Origin: Thermocoleostomius sinensis A174
GTDB taxonomy: Bacteria; Cyanobacteriota; Cyanobacteriia; Elainellales; Elainellaceae
Length of the DNA: 64,000 bases
Assembly: GCF_026802175.1 (NCBI RefSeq)
Contig: NZ_CP113797.1
Location: 907,026 to 971,025, forward strand
Direction: 5' to 3'
The translations under genes and the position numbers were made by a program. Position 1 is the stretch's first letter, and each line of letters opens with the position of its first letter. The notes beneath the pieces were generated by a model, which was given only the letters and a program-made list of their open reading frames with translations, was not told the origin of the DNA and did not search any database. Of this stretch, positions 37,918 through 47,156 are shown one piece after another.

Positions 37918-40404
37918 TTACCAACCGCCGTTCAAAATAATGTGTACCCCCCCTAGTGCCGCGCCGCTCGCCACCAAAGTCAGCAGAATCGGAGAGCCGC
38001 TGCGAAACACAGCGCCCTGTTTTGTCTGAATCGTGTCCACATCGATCCAAACCTGTGCGCCACGACGGAACCAACCCGTTACGATGACAGAGTCGTGGAG
38101 TTTGAGCAACTCGGTGGGACGTGGTGCTTGCGAGACTATGCTGCCCACGAATCCGGTTCTGGAGGTGAAGTGCAGCCGAATCAATCCGGTTGTTGTTTGC
38201 AGCAGTAGATCTTGATACAGGCGATTTTGAAAACCACGTCGCCCCAGCAATGTTCCCTGTATTCGCACAGGCATACTGTCAATTGGCAGCGCATCAGCCT
38301 GACGCAATAACGTCTCTAGCGCCGGATCAGCCAAGCACGCCGATCGATGAATAGTTGGAAAATGGGGATTAATCGACAGTAGCAACCCTACCCCAAACCC
38401 TAGCCCCAGCCACCCCTGCCACAAAGAACCGCGCTCCAGCCACAGCCAATCTAGGCTAATCCAATTTGCTTGATAGGAAATCCAGCCAACTGCACCTAGC
38501 AGTAAGCTGATCCCAAGCCCGACCGCGCTACCCACCAACGGAGCCATTTGCAACAGCATGGTTTGAACAGATGGAGAACGAGGAGCAGAGGAGGTTGGAG
38601 GATCAAATTCCGAAGCTAGCTGCCAGCGGTTGGCATACCCAGCTAACTGCTTCAGTCGATCGCCCAGCAACGGATGACTGTGCCAAACAGCAAACCAACG
38701 ACGATACGGGTGCAAGCAATCCCAGCCGAACAGGCTAGCAGTCGGCGATCGAGAATAAACACTGCCCACGCTAGTCGCTGCTCGTGCATCCACGGGTAAT
38801 AGCAAGGCAAAACTTTCCAGTACAGCAGGGGTCTGTCCTTGGTGTTGTAGGGCTTCGGCCATGCCAATTGTGATTTTTAATAAAGCACGAATGCGCCCAT
38901 TGGGATTACCCGTTCGCTCGGTGGCCCAGCGATCGCCGTAGTATTGCCGTCTCTGCGATAGCCACCGTCCTGCCCACGCGCAGCACCAGTACGCCCCATA
39001 CCCAATTGACGAGACCAGCACCGCCATTGATTGCAAGACCCGATCGGATTGGCGATCGCCCCATATAGCCACTGTTGAATACATCCAGTAGGGGAGTTGC
39101 GCCACTAAAACCAGCCCAGAGAGCACGCTAATGCTCCAGGTGTCTATTGGCTCAAGTTCGGCGGCACACATCGTAGCAATTTCATCGTCGCTGAGTTGCT
39201 GCAAGAGACCTCGACTGATCGCAATGCGCCTATAGCGGGGTAGATGTCCATAGCTGAAAATTAGGGGGGCTGTAGTTGGCAAAATTCCTAATCTAGGCAT
39301 GATTTGGGGTGAGCAGCGACGCTGAAACAAACGGGCCGACTCTGGGCTATGGATTGCCAGTTCTTGCAAACTCAACGGTTTGAGCCGATAGCAGCGCTGC
39401 AAAATTCGATCGAACAACCAAGGCGATACGCTAAACAAAATGCCAACTGTCAGCACCGCCACCCCGGTAGAATCAACTTCGACATAGAGCGATCGGACAA
39501 AGGGAATCCAAGCAAAGAAAAAGATTAGCCCATTAATTGTCGTTTGGGCGATCGTTAGTAGGGTTTGCAGGACCCAAATCAACAGCAGTACCGTTAAACC
39601 TTGTAAGCCCCACAGGGGCCAAGTTGGTTGAGGAGCTAAGCGCTTTGGTTGTCGTCGTCCTGCCTGCCGCCATTGCAAGCTGGTTGAAGGCGGGGCTGTC
39701 GTTACATGAGACTGACTTCGCTCGACCGAAGCAGTTGGCATCGGTGAATCTGTATTGGTATAGGTCAATAGTGCAGCAATGATTTCTTCGTCTGATTCCT
39801 CAGCCACCAATTCTTCAATGGCCTCTGAAATCACATCCGATTCAATTGCATAAGAGGGGGACAATCGCTGAATCCTCGTTTCCCGGTTGACATTAAGCTC
39901 GGTGGGTGGAGTAGATGGCTTCTTCTTAAGAGGCGAAATAGCAGAACATGCAGGGTTGGGTTGCTTGGGAACCGCTGCCAATGGAATGAAGCCCGTCTTA
40001 TCTAATCGATCTTTATCTAATTGATCTAATTTGTCTAATTGGCTGGAATCGTTAGAACCAGCCGTTGCTGGCACAGATGGCGGTTGCAATCGCCGTTCCA
40101 ATCGCTGTAGCTGCACTAGCGTTCGTTTGGCCCATGTTTGGATTTGCGGCTGTGGATGGTGACACAATGGATGACACTGAGCTTTAGCGCGATCGAGTTG
40201 CCCGGTAATCCCATAGGCTTTGATCAATCCCATCTGCGCTTTGAGCCGCTGGGCTGGATCAAGGGTCATCCGCTCAACCCTCTGCAAGTTCTCGATCGCA
40301 GTTTGGTAGTTTTTGTCCTGAAGGGCTACCAATCCAGCGTGGAGGACCGCCGTGCTTAATTCAGTCGGGGTTCGATCGGCAGTGGGGTCAGCAAAATTAC
40401 TCAT
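37918..40404 (-). CDS. M48-like membrane protein lacking the HExxH motif
   Basis: 828 residues from the ATG at 40404 (MSNFADPTADRTPTEL); the upstream extension is not conserved in character. Parts in order: a TPR-like helical region (1-120), a Ser/Thr-rich linker, two hydrophobic helices, an M48-like domain with the usual IFSYGHLPRYRRIAISRGLLQQLSDDEIA, more membrane helices, and a C-terminal OB-like domain (IQGTLLGRRGFQNRLYQDLL and on). Where the zinc site HExxH is expected the sequence is AAELEPID, so both histidines are missing. Some cyanobacterial relatives also deviate here. It is probably not an active protease. Divergent from the CIA30 gene, 150 bases apart. Confidence 0.8.
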   Translation of the reverse strand: MSNFADPTADRTPTELSTAVLHAGLVALQDKNYQTAIENLQRVERMTLDPAQRLKAQMGLIKAYGITGQLDRAKAQCHPLCHHPQPQIQTWAKRTLVQLQRLERRLQPPSVPATAGSNDSSQLDKLDQLDKDRLDKTGFIPLAAVPKQPNPACSAISPLKKKPSTPPTELNVNRETRIQRLSPSYAIESDVISEAIEELVAEESDEEIIAALLTYTNTDSPMPTASVERSQSHVTTAPPSTSLQWRQAGRRQPKRLAPQPTWPLWGLQGLTVLLLIWVLQTLLTIAQTTINGLIFFFAWIPFVRSLYVEVDSTGVAVLTVGILFSVSPWLFDRILQRCYRLKPLSLQELAIHSPESARLFQRRCSPQIMPRLGILPTTAPLIFSYGHLPRYRRIAISRGLLQQLSDDEIATMCAAELEPIDTWSISVLSGLVLVAQLPYWMYSTVAIWGDRQSDRVLQSMAVLVSSIGYGAYWCCAWAGRWLSQRRQYYGDRWATERTGNPNGRIRALLKITIGMAEALQHQGQTPAVLESFALLLPVDARAATSVGSVYSRSPTASLFGWDCLHPYRRWFAVWHSHPLLGDRLKQLAGYANRWQLASEFDPPTSSAPRSPSVQTMLLQMAPLVGSAVGLGISLLLGAVGWISYQANWISLDWLWLERGSLWQGWLGLGFGVGLLLSINPHFPTIHRSACLADPALETLLRQADALPIDSMPVRIQGTLLGRRGFQNRLYQDLLLQTTTGLIRLHFTSRTGFVGSIVSQAPRPTELLKLHDSVIVTGWFRRGAQVWIDVDTIQTKQGAVFRSGSPILLTLVASGAALGGVHIILNGGW

Positions 40405-40554
40405 GAGGCGTCTGAGGCGTGGTTGAACTCCTGTCCAATCGGTAGAGTACCCGCGTTGGCTGGTTTCAATACCGCTGAAATCTTTCGCAGGTTCAACCCC
40501 AGACGATCGGGAATTTTCTAGGATAAAGATAGTGACGCAACTTAGGTGAACCGA

Positions 40555-41271
40555 ATGGCGACAAATCAGCAATCGACACAGTGGGATCTAGGCAGATTTG
40601 TCAAAACCTTGTCCTACTTTGGTGCAATTCCCTTTCTCAGCGATCTAGACTGGTTCCAACAGTGGCTTGGCAGTCGTGCCCATCCCAGCGTAGACAGCAC
40701 TGCTTTATCGAAGTCAAATTCCTCTATGCCTACTCACAAGCTGATTTTTGATTTCACCCAACCCAGTAGCGACTTAGGCGAAGTTTGGGGGGCACTCGAT
40801 GATGTGGTGATGGGGGGGGTTAGCCAAAGTGGGCTGCAACTAGGAGCGGCTGGGGCTTTTTTCTCTGGCACAGTGTCTACAGCGAATTCGGGCGGATTCG
40901 CTTCGGTACGCACACGCAACTTTGAACCACCAATCGATCTATCTGGATTTGCCGGCATTGAACTACGCGTCAAAGGAGACGGCAACCGCTACAAGTTTAT
41001 GCTGCGCACTGAAACCCGCTGGGATGGAATAGCACACTGTTATTCTTTCGATACCACACCAGATACCTGGATAACGGTACAAATTCCCTTTACAGCCTTT
41101 GTTCCAGTTTTTCGCGCGAAAACGGTCAACAATGCTCCTCTCGACCCTAGCCGTATTCACGCCATGCAGTTGATGCTCAGCAAATTTGAATATGACGGTG
41201 GCTTGAACCCTCACTTTGAACCGGGCTTCTTTCAACTACAAATCGAATCGATTCAGGCTTACTCAGGCTGA
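40555..41271 (+). CDS. CIA30 family protein
   Basis: 238 residues. The ATG at 40555 has AGGTGA five bases upstream and is preferred to the GTG at 40546. After about 60 linker residues the CIA30 jelly-roll domain follows: IFDFTQPSSDLGEVWGALDD, VMGGVSQS, FSGTVSTANSGGFASVRTR and AIELRVKGDG-like GIELRVKGDG. CIA30/NDUFAF1 assists complex I assembly in mitochondria, and plant and cyanobacterial members are linked to NDH or photosystem biogenesis; the role here is inferred. It ends two bases from the EVE gene on the other strand. Confidence 0.88.
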   Translation: MATNQQSTQWDLGRFVKTLSYFGAIPFLSDLDWFQQWLGSRAHPSVDSTALSKSNSSMPTHKLIFDFTQPSSDLGEVWGALDDVVMGGVSQSGLQLGAAGAFFSGTVSTANSGGFASVRTRNFEPPIDLSGFAGIELRVKGDGNRYKFMLRTETRWDGIAHCYSFDTTPDTWITVQIPFTAFVPVFRAKTVNNAPLDPSRIHAMQLMLSKFEYDGGLNPHFEPGFFQLQIESIQAYSG

Positions 41272-41272
41272 G

Positions 41273-41725
41273 TCAGGAGAGCAGGTTCAGAATTTGCCTC
41301 GCCACCGCTTCTGCAACGGGCATCACCGACAGACGGTTGCCTGGCCGCACAACCCACAGTTGTTCTGGAGTGAAGCTTTGCCGTAGTACGTCCAGCGAAA
41401 TCGGTGTTGGAAATTCCTGCACAAATTTCACCTTCACGGTTTGCCAACGAGGATGATCTGGTGTAGATTTCGCGTCGTAATACTTGCTTTTCGGATCAAA
41501 TTGGGTGGGATCGTCGAGGTTAGCCTCACTGATCTGCATTAATCCCACAATGGCCGGCGGTTTGGTGTTGGAATGATAAAAAAACGCTTGATCGCCTACA
41601 GCCATCGATCGCAGGAAATTGCGCGCCTGATAATTGCGAACACCATCCCAAATTGTGTGTTTATCGCGAGCCAAATCAGCAATGCTATAGACGCTTGGTT
41701 CCGACTTCATCAGCCAATAATTCAT
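41273..41725 (-). CDS. EVE-domain protein
   Basis: 150 residues from the ATG at 41725 (MNYWLMKSEPSVYSI), the standard start of this family. Conserved parts are TIWDGVRNYQARNFLR, VGDQAFFYHSN, AIVGLMQIS and SLDVLRQ. EVE is a PUA-like fold that binds modified nucleic acid bases such as 5-methylcytosine derivatives or modified RNA. It lies 41 bases before the CBS-domain gene that ends at 41767, on the same strand, and may share its transcript. Confidence 0.92.
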   Translation of the reverse strand: MNYWLMKSEPSVYSIADLARDKHTIWDGVRNYQARNFLRSMAVGDQAFFYHSNTKPPAIVGLMQISEANLDDPTQFDPKSKYYDAKSTPDHPRWQTVKVKFVQEFPTPISLDVLRQSFTPEQLWVVRPGNRLSVMPVAEAVARQILNLLS

Positions 41726-41766
41726 TGGATGGAGACTAAAAAACAACAAGCAAACCAACAAGTAAA

Positions 41767-43431
41767 CTAATGCGAGTTTGAAGAATTGTGATTGTTGGGC
41801 AGCCAGGGATCGGAAGAAGCAGATTCAGGCGAAGGCGACTCCCCATCCCACTCAATGGCATCGAAGGATTGCAGATCCTCTTCATCTGTTGGATCGATCG
41901 ATCGATCGCGGGGACGATCGCGGTGGGTTCCGCTTCCGAACGCATCCGACAACAAATCCTCCTCGACCTCAGATGACCAAGGGTCAGCTATCGAGTCTGA
42001 ATCCATATAGCCCAGCAGATCATCATCCGCCATTCCACTACCTGCTTCTCCTATGTCCTCTAAACGGCGAATCAAAATCCGCTCTAATCGAGGGCCATCG
42101 GCCGATTCCACTGTCATTTCATAGCTGGCATAGCGCATTTGTTCCCCTTCCGTTGGAATCTTTTGCATCTGGTAAATTAAGAAGCCGCCCAACGTTTGAT
42201 AGTCCTCTGCCAAAGGCAACTCTAAATCTAGTAGTTCATTGACTTCTTCCAAGTCTGTCTGCGCTTGCACCAGAAACGTGCGCTCGTCCAAAATTTGCAG
42301 TGTAGGTTCTTCGTCGTCTCCTTCAGATTCCCGCGTGTCGCCAATAATTTCTGCAACCAGATCCTGGAGCGTGACAAGTCCAGCAGTGCCTCCATACTCG
42401 TCTACCACTACCACCATTGCCTGCCCCGATCGCCGCATTAGCCGCAGTAATTCATCTAACGGCACCGTTTCAGAAACAAACTGAGCGGGTCGCACCCAGG
42501 GCAAGATGGAGCTATCCAACTTCAGTTGCTCTTGTACGACGGGTTCTGCTAACTCCTTGAAGTGAATAATGCCTTGAATATCATCTAACGATTCGCCCAT
42601 GACCGGATAACGCGAATGGCCTGAACTAACAACCTCATGCAGTAAATCCTGAAAGGTAGCCTCCCCGGAAATGGCCACAATGCTTGTGCGCGGCACCATC
42701 ACCTCACCAGCCGACACCTCAGCAAACTCAAACACATTCGTCAGTAATTCGCGCTTTTCATCTTCTAAACCAGGGGTTTCTGCGGAGGTGCTAATAATCA
42801 GTTGCAGTTCTTCAGGGGTCACTCGGTGGGCCCACCCCTGACCGGTATACTGCACACCCACCAATCGTAATAATAGCCGAGTTGATTGATTAAGAATCCA
42901 AATCAGCGGATTGAATAAACGGGCGATCGCCAGACTGGGCGCTCCCAAGATTCTGGCTAGTTGCTCAGGATACAGCAATGCCATCGACTTAGGGCAAAGT
43001 TCTCCTAACACAATTTGTAAATAGGCAATTAGCACAAAGGCCAGCGGAATGGCCAGCGAGTGGGCAGCAAACTGCTGATTGGTTGCCGATAAGGGTAGCC
43101 GCGACAAAACTACCGCCAGCAGCACCGCCATCGTGCCTTCTCCAATCCAGCCCAGTGCCAGGCTTGACAGCGTAATGCCAAGTTGCGTGGTAGACAACAG
43201 CCGATCGAGACCGCGCTGAAGATCTTGCACTGTTTTTGCCTGCACATCACCTGCCGATACCAGTTGAGCAATCCGCGATCGCCGCACAGAAACGATCGAA
43301 AATTCAGCCGCCACAAAGAACGCATTAATAGCAATCAAAACTAAGACCGCCAGCAGCCGTAGGAAAACATCTGACCCCGACAATAGAGGCACAGGAACAA
43401 CCGCCAGAACACCAATGGCAAGGGAAATCAT
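41767..43431 (-). CDS. Hemolysin/CNNM-type transporter-like protein with CBS domains
   Basis: 554 residues. An N-terminal DUF21/CNNM membrane domain (about 1-200, AFFVAAEFSIVSVRRSRI and LGITLSSLALGWIGE) precedes two CBS domains (VMVPRTSIVAI... and ...VVVVDEYGGTAGLVTLQDL), then a CorC/HlyC C-terminal domain (TFLVQAQTDLEEVNELL). A Ser/Asp-rich tail ends the protein. Members are thought to transport Mg2+ or Co2+ or to regulate such transport. The gene to its 5' side on the same strand is a small anchored protein. Confidence 0.9.
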   Translation of the reverse strand: MISLAIGVLAVVPVPLLSGSDVFLRLLAVLVLIAINAFFVAAEFSIVSVRRSRIAQLVSAGDVQAKTVQDLQRGLDRLLSTTQLGITLSSLALGWIGEGTMAVLLAVVLSRLPLSATNQQFAAHSLAIPLAFVLIAYLQIVLGELCPKSMALLYPEQLARILGAPSLAIARLFNPLIWILNQSTRLLLRLVGVQYTGQGWAHRVTPEELQLIISTSAETPGLEDEKRELLTNVFEFAEVSAGEVMVPRTSIVAISGEATFQDLLHEVVSSGHSRYPVMGESLDDIQGIIHFKELAEPVVQEQLKLDSSILPWVRPAQFVSETVPLDELLRLMRRSGQAMVVVVDEYGGTAGLVTLQDLVAEIIGDTRESEGDDEEPTLQILDERTFLVQAQTDLEEVNELLDLELPLAEDYQTLGGFLIYQMQKIPTEGEQMRYASYEMTVESADGPRLERILIRRLEDIGEAGSGMADDDLLGYMDSDSIADPWSSEVEEDLLSDAFGSGTHRDRPRDRSIDPTDEEDLQSFDAIEWDGESPSPESASSDPWLPNNHNSSNSH

Positions 43432-43460
43432 CTACGAGCAACAATAATTGGCAAATCCAT

Positions 43461-43742
43461 TTAAGGACTAACTGGAGCCACATCTGCTGGAGGCACACCG
43501 CCCCCTTCAATTTGAGCTTTCACATTTGCCAAAATATCTTCTTCTTTTAGAAAAACCAATTCCTCGCGACGAAGATGATTTTCATCGCCATCAGAATTGT
43601 TAATCGGTCGTGTATTCGGCTGGGTCACGCCTTTAAGAGAATCGCGCCCCAGACTGTACCCCCAGATGGCGCTTGCCAAGCCAGCACCCATCATCAGGGT
43701 TAACAACACTAAGGTTAAAGCAACGGTTGAGTTTACTCTCAT
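43461..43742 (-). CDS. Small membrane-anchored hypothetical protein
   Basis: 93 residues from the ATG at 43742 (MRVNSTVALTLVLLTLMM). A single N-terminal hydrophobic helix is followed by a soluble part with LKGVTQPNTRP and FLKEEDILANVKAQIEGG. It probably sits in the plasma or thylakoid membrane by this anchor. I do not recognise the family. It is 29 bases upstream of the CBS-domain gene, likely in the same operon. Its start lies 54 bases from tRNA-Ile2 on the other strand. Confidence 0.7.
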   Translation of the reverse strand: MRVNSTVALTLVLLTLMMGAGLASAIWGYSLGRDSLKGVTQPNTRPINNSDGDENHLRREELVFLKEEDILANVKAQIEGGGVPPADVAPVSP

Positions 43743-43796
43743 AGCTGCGGATTGGTACTGCCTCAAGATACAATAGGAGCCTAGCAATTAGAACTA

Positions 43797-43869
43797 CCAG
43801 GGTTGGCCGAGCGGTTTAGGCAGCGAACTCATAATTCGCCTTAGGCAGGTTCAACTCCTGCACCCTGGA
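43797..43869 (+). tRNA. tRNA-Ile2 (anticodon CAT, lysidine type)
   Basis: A 73-base cloverleaf: acceptor CCAGGGT pairs with ACCCTGG (43862-43868), discriminator A. The anticodon stem GCGAA/TTCGC encloses CTCATAA with anticodon CAT. The T arm is GCAGG-TTCAACT-CCTGC. CAT could mean Met or Ile2. The D arm with GGCCGAGCGGTT and the AACTCATAATT anticodon region resemble chloroplast trnI-CAU, and the initiator's three G:C pairs are absent, so I call tRNA-Ile with lysidine at position 34. Confidence 0.8.
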
Positions 43870-44380
43870 CTTTTCCCTGTTGAACATTGCGGTCTGAAAC
43901 ACTGCTAGTAGGCTAGATACTAGCATTTTGCAGCCACAGTGGTACTCTTTCCGGGAAAGCGCGATCGAGCAATGGAAGCTAGATACTTTTCTCGCTTAAG
44001 GAAAATTAATGAATACATGGACTCTGGTATGGGAGCGCGGCTAGACTAGAGATCTGACCTAAACTGTGACTAAACTGTAAAAAGTTTAGTTGGAGAAGCA
44101 ATTGGAGAATTTTGGAACACAGTCATGAGCCAAGACAGTAGAAATACTATCTTCATCCCCACTGATCCACGTTGTTTCTCCTGGTTTTTCCGCCTAAATT
44201 CTTATCAAGAAGGTCAAAATCAAGAATGTCAAAGCCATTTCCCAAAATGGAACTTTGAAAGCTAGGATAGGTCAAAGAAAAAACCAGCCTACCTTTCACT
44301 CTGTAAAAAGTTCATTAATCTTGATATTAAACTCCTTGATAGCAACCTCCAGTTCTAGTAATCCCAGTAATCCCAGCCCG
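43870..44380. other. Intergenic region before the FHA gene
   Basis: 511 bases between tRNA-Ile2 and the FHA gene. An open frame joins the FHA frame from 44255, but its extra 42 residues look random (Ser/Asn-rich). No RNA gene or terminator noticed. Confidence 0.45.
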
Positions 44381-44866
44381 ATGACTTCAGCACCGCATCA
44401 AAGCCACCTACTGATCATTGAGGATGATAAGGGACGGCGGGAATATACCCTGGATAGCCCAGTCTATTCCATTGGTAGAGACCCCAAATGCGATATCCGG
44501 CTTGTATCTCAGTTTGTCTCTCGTCGCCATGCTACCCTAGTGCAGCTTCCCAACGAAGACGGAAGCTTCTACTATCGGATTGTGGATGGCAACCTAAAGG
44601 GAAAACCCAGTGCCAATGGGCTTTTAATTAATGGTCGCAAGTTACAAGCTCATGATTTGCAAGACCAAGACAAAATTGTTTTTGGACCGCAAGTTCAAGC
44701 CATTTACTATTTGCTAAAGCGAGATGCCATTACAACCGTGCCTCCAGACGAATATGACATCACATTGATTAGCCCCAATATGGTTGATGATCCGGAAGAC
44801 GCCGATGGGAACGAATCGTCTCGCCCAACTCGTCCTGCCCCTAGTCCGCGTCCCTACGATTTGTAG
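44381..44866 (+). CDS. FHA-domain protein
   Basis: 161 residues from the ATG at 44381 (MTSAPHQSHLLIIEDDKGRRE). One FHA domain fills residues 10-115, with the phosphothreonine-binding signatures YSIGRDPKCDIRL, SRRHATL and NGLLINGRKL. A flexible, Pro/Arg-rich tail follows. FHA proteins bind phosphothreonine on partner proteins, so it probably reads out a Ser/Thr kinase, possibly one such as that at 13430; no direct link is visible. Convergent with the HtrA gene. Confidence 0.9.
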   Translation: MTSAPHQSHLLIIEDDKGRREYTLDSPVYSIGRDPKCDIRLVSQFVSRRHATLVQLPNEDGSFYYRIVDGNLKGKPSANGLLINGRKLQAHDLQDQDKIVFGPQVQAIYYLLKRDAITTVPPDEYDITLISPNMVDDPEDADGNESSRPTRPAPSPRPYDL

Positions 44867-44944
44867 AATGAATGGCAGGAGACCCAAGCGTAATCCTTGC
44901 AACGGTAATTTCAACGGCAATTTCTAATAAACACACAATCTCTT

Positions 44945-44968
44945 ATTTTCTCTTTACAAAGAGGAAAT
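44945..44968. terminator. AT-rich hairpin between convergent genes
   Basis: ATTTTCTCTTT and AAAGAGGAAAT pair over 11 bases with one wobble and a 2-base loop. It sits between the convergent FHA and HtrA genes. With few G:C pairs it would be a weak terminator. Confidence 0.35.
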
Positions 44969-45098
44969 AAAGAGGGGATTAGCATGAGTGTGCACCTTCT
45001 CCCCTCACCTGTATTCGTCTTGTATGGAGCGAACCGGCAATGCACCCGGTAGATGCAACAAGCTTGTGTAGGTTAACAAATCTTGCAACGATCGGTCG

Positions 45099-46391
45099 CT
45101 AACGTTGTGCTTGTGTTGGCAAGACTCCCGGCGCAACTGATAGACGTAGGGTCTCACCATTACGGCGAACTTCGATCGGCAAGTCTTGACCAATTTGACT
45201 ACGCTCTACGGTTGCTTGAACCGTACCCACATCCGTCACAGTTTGATCTCCAATCCTGAGGAGAATATCTCCAGCGCGGAGTCCGGCACTGGCAGCTGGA
45301 GACCCTTCCGCCACCCGTACAATTAAAACGCCCTCATCGTCCGTTACGGTAAAATCCGTACTCGGATCAGCATTAATTTGCTCTTTCAGTTCTGGCGTCA
45401 GTGGCATCATTTCTACCCCTAAATACGGGTGATCCACTCGACCGTTGGCAACCAATTGATCGGCAATGCGCTGCACAGTGTTGATGGGAACCGCAAACCC
45501 TAGCCCTTGAGCGCCGCTAATAATGGCCGTATTCATGCCAATTACTTCCCCTTGCTGGTTCAGCAACGGCCCACCCGAATTGCCCGGATTGATGGCAGCG
45601 TCGGTTTGAATGAAGCCTACTCGGCGATCGCTAACCCCAATATCGGCACTCGAGCGTCCAGTGGCGCTGACAATCCCCACTGTGACAGTATTATCTAGTC
45701 CCAGAGGGTTACCAATCGCAATGGCCCATTCTCCCGGCTGCAACTGCTCAGAATCTCCTATTGGCACAGTGGGTAGATCGGTCGCCTCAATTTTGACAAC
45801 CGCCACATCGGTGAGAATGTCTTGCCCAAGAACTTCACCATCAAAGCGACGCCCATCGGTGAGCACGACCGTCACCCGATCGGCCCCGTCAACCACGTGA
45901 GCATTGGTGAGAATAATGCCGTTGGCATCGATAATAAAGCCAGATCCGGTTCCTTCCTGTACCCGCGAGGAAGGGGGAAGGCTATCGCCAAAGAAGCGAC
46001 CAAAGGGATCTTGCACACTAGGGCCACGTCTTAAAACTGTACGCTGCGAATCAATACGTACTACGGCCGGCCCTACTCGTTGAGCCGCGTCTGCAATGAA
46101 GTTTGAATTTTGGGGCACAGCTGCACTCGAGCGATTGTTGGGAACCTCGGTGCGGACGGCTGTTTGTTGTGGAGCAATGGGGGATGCTAGGGTAGATTGC
46201 TGAGGCGGCGGAGCAGATTGAGCATTGAGAAGACGATCGCCCACTACCACCCCACCTGCACCCAGTAGCAGTAAGGATAAATAGGTCAAGGTTTGTTTCA
46301 TTCGGCTAGCCGAAGCGGGGCGTCTCGACTCACTTCGATTGAACTCACCGTCTGAAAACGAATCATAGGTAGAACGGGGATTGGTCTTCAT
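45099..46391 (-). CDS. HtrA/Deg-type periplasmic serine protease
   Basis: 430 residues. A hydrophobic helix (about 31-50) acts as signal or anchor. A chymotrypsin-like domain follows with the catalytic triad His in ILTNAHVV, Asp in TDVAVVKIE and Ser in GNSGGPLLN. One PDZ domain is at the C-terminus (EGVLIVRVAEGSPAASAGLRAGDILLRI). One PDZ matches the cyanobacterial HhoA/HhoB/HtrA set, which degrade misfolded proteins at the envelope or thylakoid under light and heat stress. Which of the three it is cannot be said. It is far (765 bases) from moeB upstream. Confidence 0.93.
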   Translation of the reverse strand: MKTNPRSTYDSFSDGEFNRSESRRPASASRMKQTLTYLSLLLLGAGGVVVGDRLLNAQSAPPPQQSTLASPIAPQQTAVRTEVPNNRSSAAVPQNSNFIADAAQRVGPAVVRIDSQRTVLRRGPSVQDPFGRFFGDSLPPSSRVQEGTGSGFIIDANGIILTNAHVVDGADRVTVVLTDGRRFDGEVLGQDILTDVAVVKIEATDLPTVPIGDSEQLQPGEWAIAIGNPLGLDNTVTVGIVSATGRSSADIGVSDRRVGFIQTDAAINPGNSGGPLLNQQGEVIGMNTAIISGAQGLGFAVPINTVQRIADQLVANGRVDHPYLGVEMMPLTPELKEQINADPSTDFTVTDDEGVLIVRVAEGSPAASAGLRAGDILLRIGDQTVTDVGTVQATVERSQIGQDLPIEVRRNGETLRLSVAPGVLPTQAQR

Positions 46392-47156
46392 ACGCAGCTA
46401 TCCTTGTCTCCAAGAATTATAAAACTATGGAAAAAGCTGAAGCAGCAATCAAAGCAACAATACAACAAAGCAACTATTCGGAACTCGGCAGAAAACCACT
46501 AGTAATTAACGTATGGTGAGAAAAAAAGAATCTATACGACTATCACCTACTTACAGTTGTCTACTTTCGTGTAGCCTCATTCATTGTCACCTTTCCTCAA
46601 TAGTAGTCTTACATCTTTGAGTACTGTGCCCACTGCTACGTCGATATCTATAAATACAATTAGGAAATACGATTTTTAGAATAGCTAACCGATATGGCGC
46701 CTTAGTGACAGTCTCGTCACAGTATTATGAAATTCCTGGGTGATAAAATAGCGCTTTACGACTGTGTATTTCCTACTCCCGATCGCCCCACCTTTTTGTC
46801 ACTGAAAGTTCATCTCAAGAAAACAGCATTGACAAACCCGGTTGATATCTTGAAATCACAGGTGAATGAATGCTGCGGAGGAGCAGTTCGCAAACAAGCT
46901 TTAGGAAGTCCGAATGGTTTTCCTTTCTGCGACTGTTCCTCTTTCCCATTTTAAACGCTCGTCAATCGACCCCAGTTTAACCTGGGCTTGTCTCAGGTAC
47001 GAACAACAAAGGACGATCGAGCTTTACCACAAACCTTATCGCTAATCATGCCTTAACTAAGCTTTACACACTTTGGCACGGGTAAAGGAACCCACGAGTA
47101 GGTTTTCACTGTGTTCCTTCACCCGTTCAATGAAATTGATCACTGACAAGATTTAA
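46392..47156. other. Long intergenic region, no gene seen
   Basis: 765 bases between moeB and the HtrA gene, both on the minus strand. A plus-strand frame at 46727-46954 encodes 75 residues of no family character and is not accepted. The only strong structure is the hairpin at 47078-47126. Confidence 0.45.
47078..47126 (-). terminator. Long hairpin just downstream of moeB
   Basis: ACGGGTAAAGGAAC (47078-47091) pairs with GTTCCTTCACCCGT (47113-47126), 14 positions with one mismatch, around a 21-base loop. It starts 31 bases past the moeB stop. No T-tract follows, so it may stabilise or process the message end rather than terminate it. Confidence 0.45.

Noticed and set aside
41890-41910. Repeated GATC tetramers as a possible tandem repeat or CRISPR-like array
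   Set aside because: It lies inside the CBS-domain gene and is a chance run of the HIP1-type GATCG motif; no CRISPR array is visible in the window.
43797-43869. tRNA-Met reading of the CAT anticodon tRNA
   Set aside because: It lacks the initiator's G:C-rich anticodon stem, and its arms resemble chloroplast trnI-CAU more than elongator Met.
46727-46954. Plus-strand frame of 75 residues between moeB and the HtrA gene
   Set aside because: No ribosome-binding site, no family resemblance, low-complexity composition; kept as intergenic.
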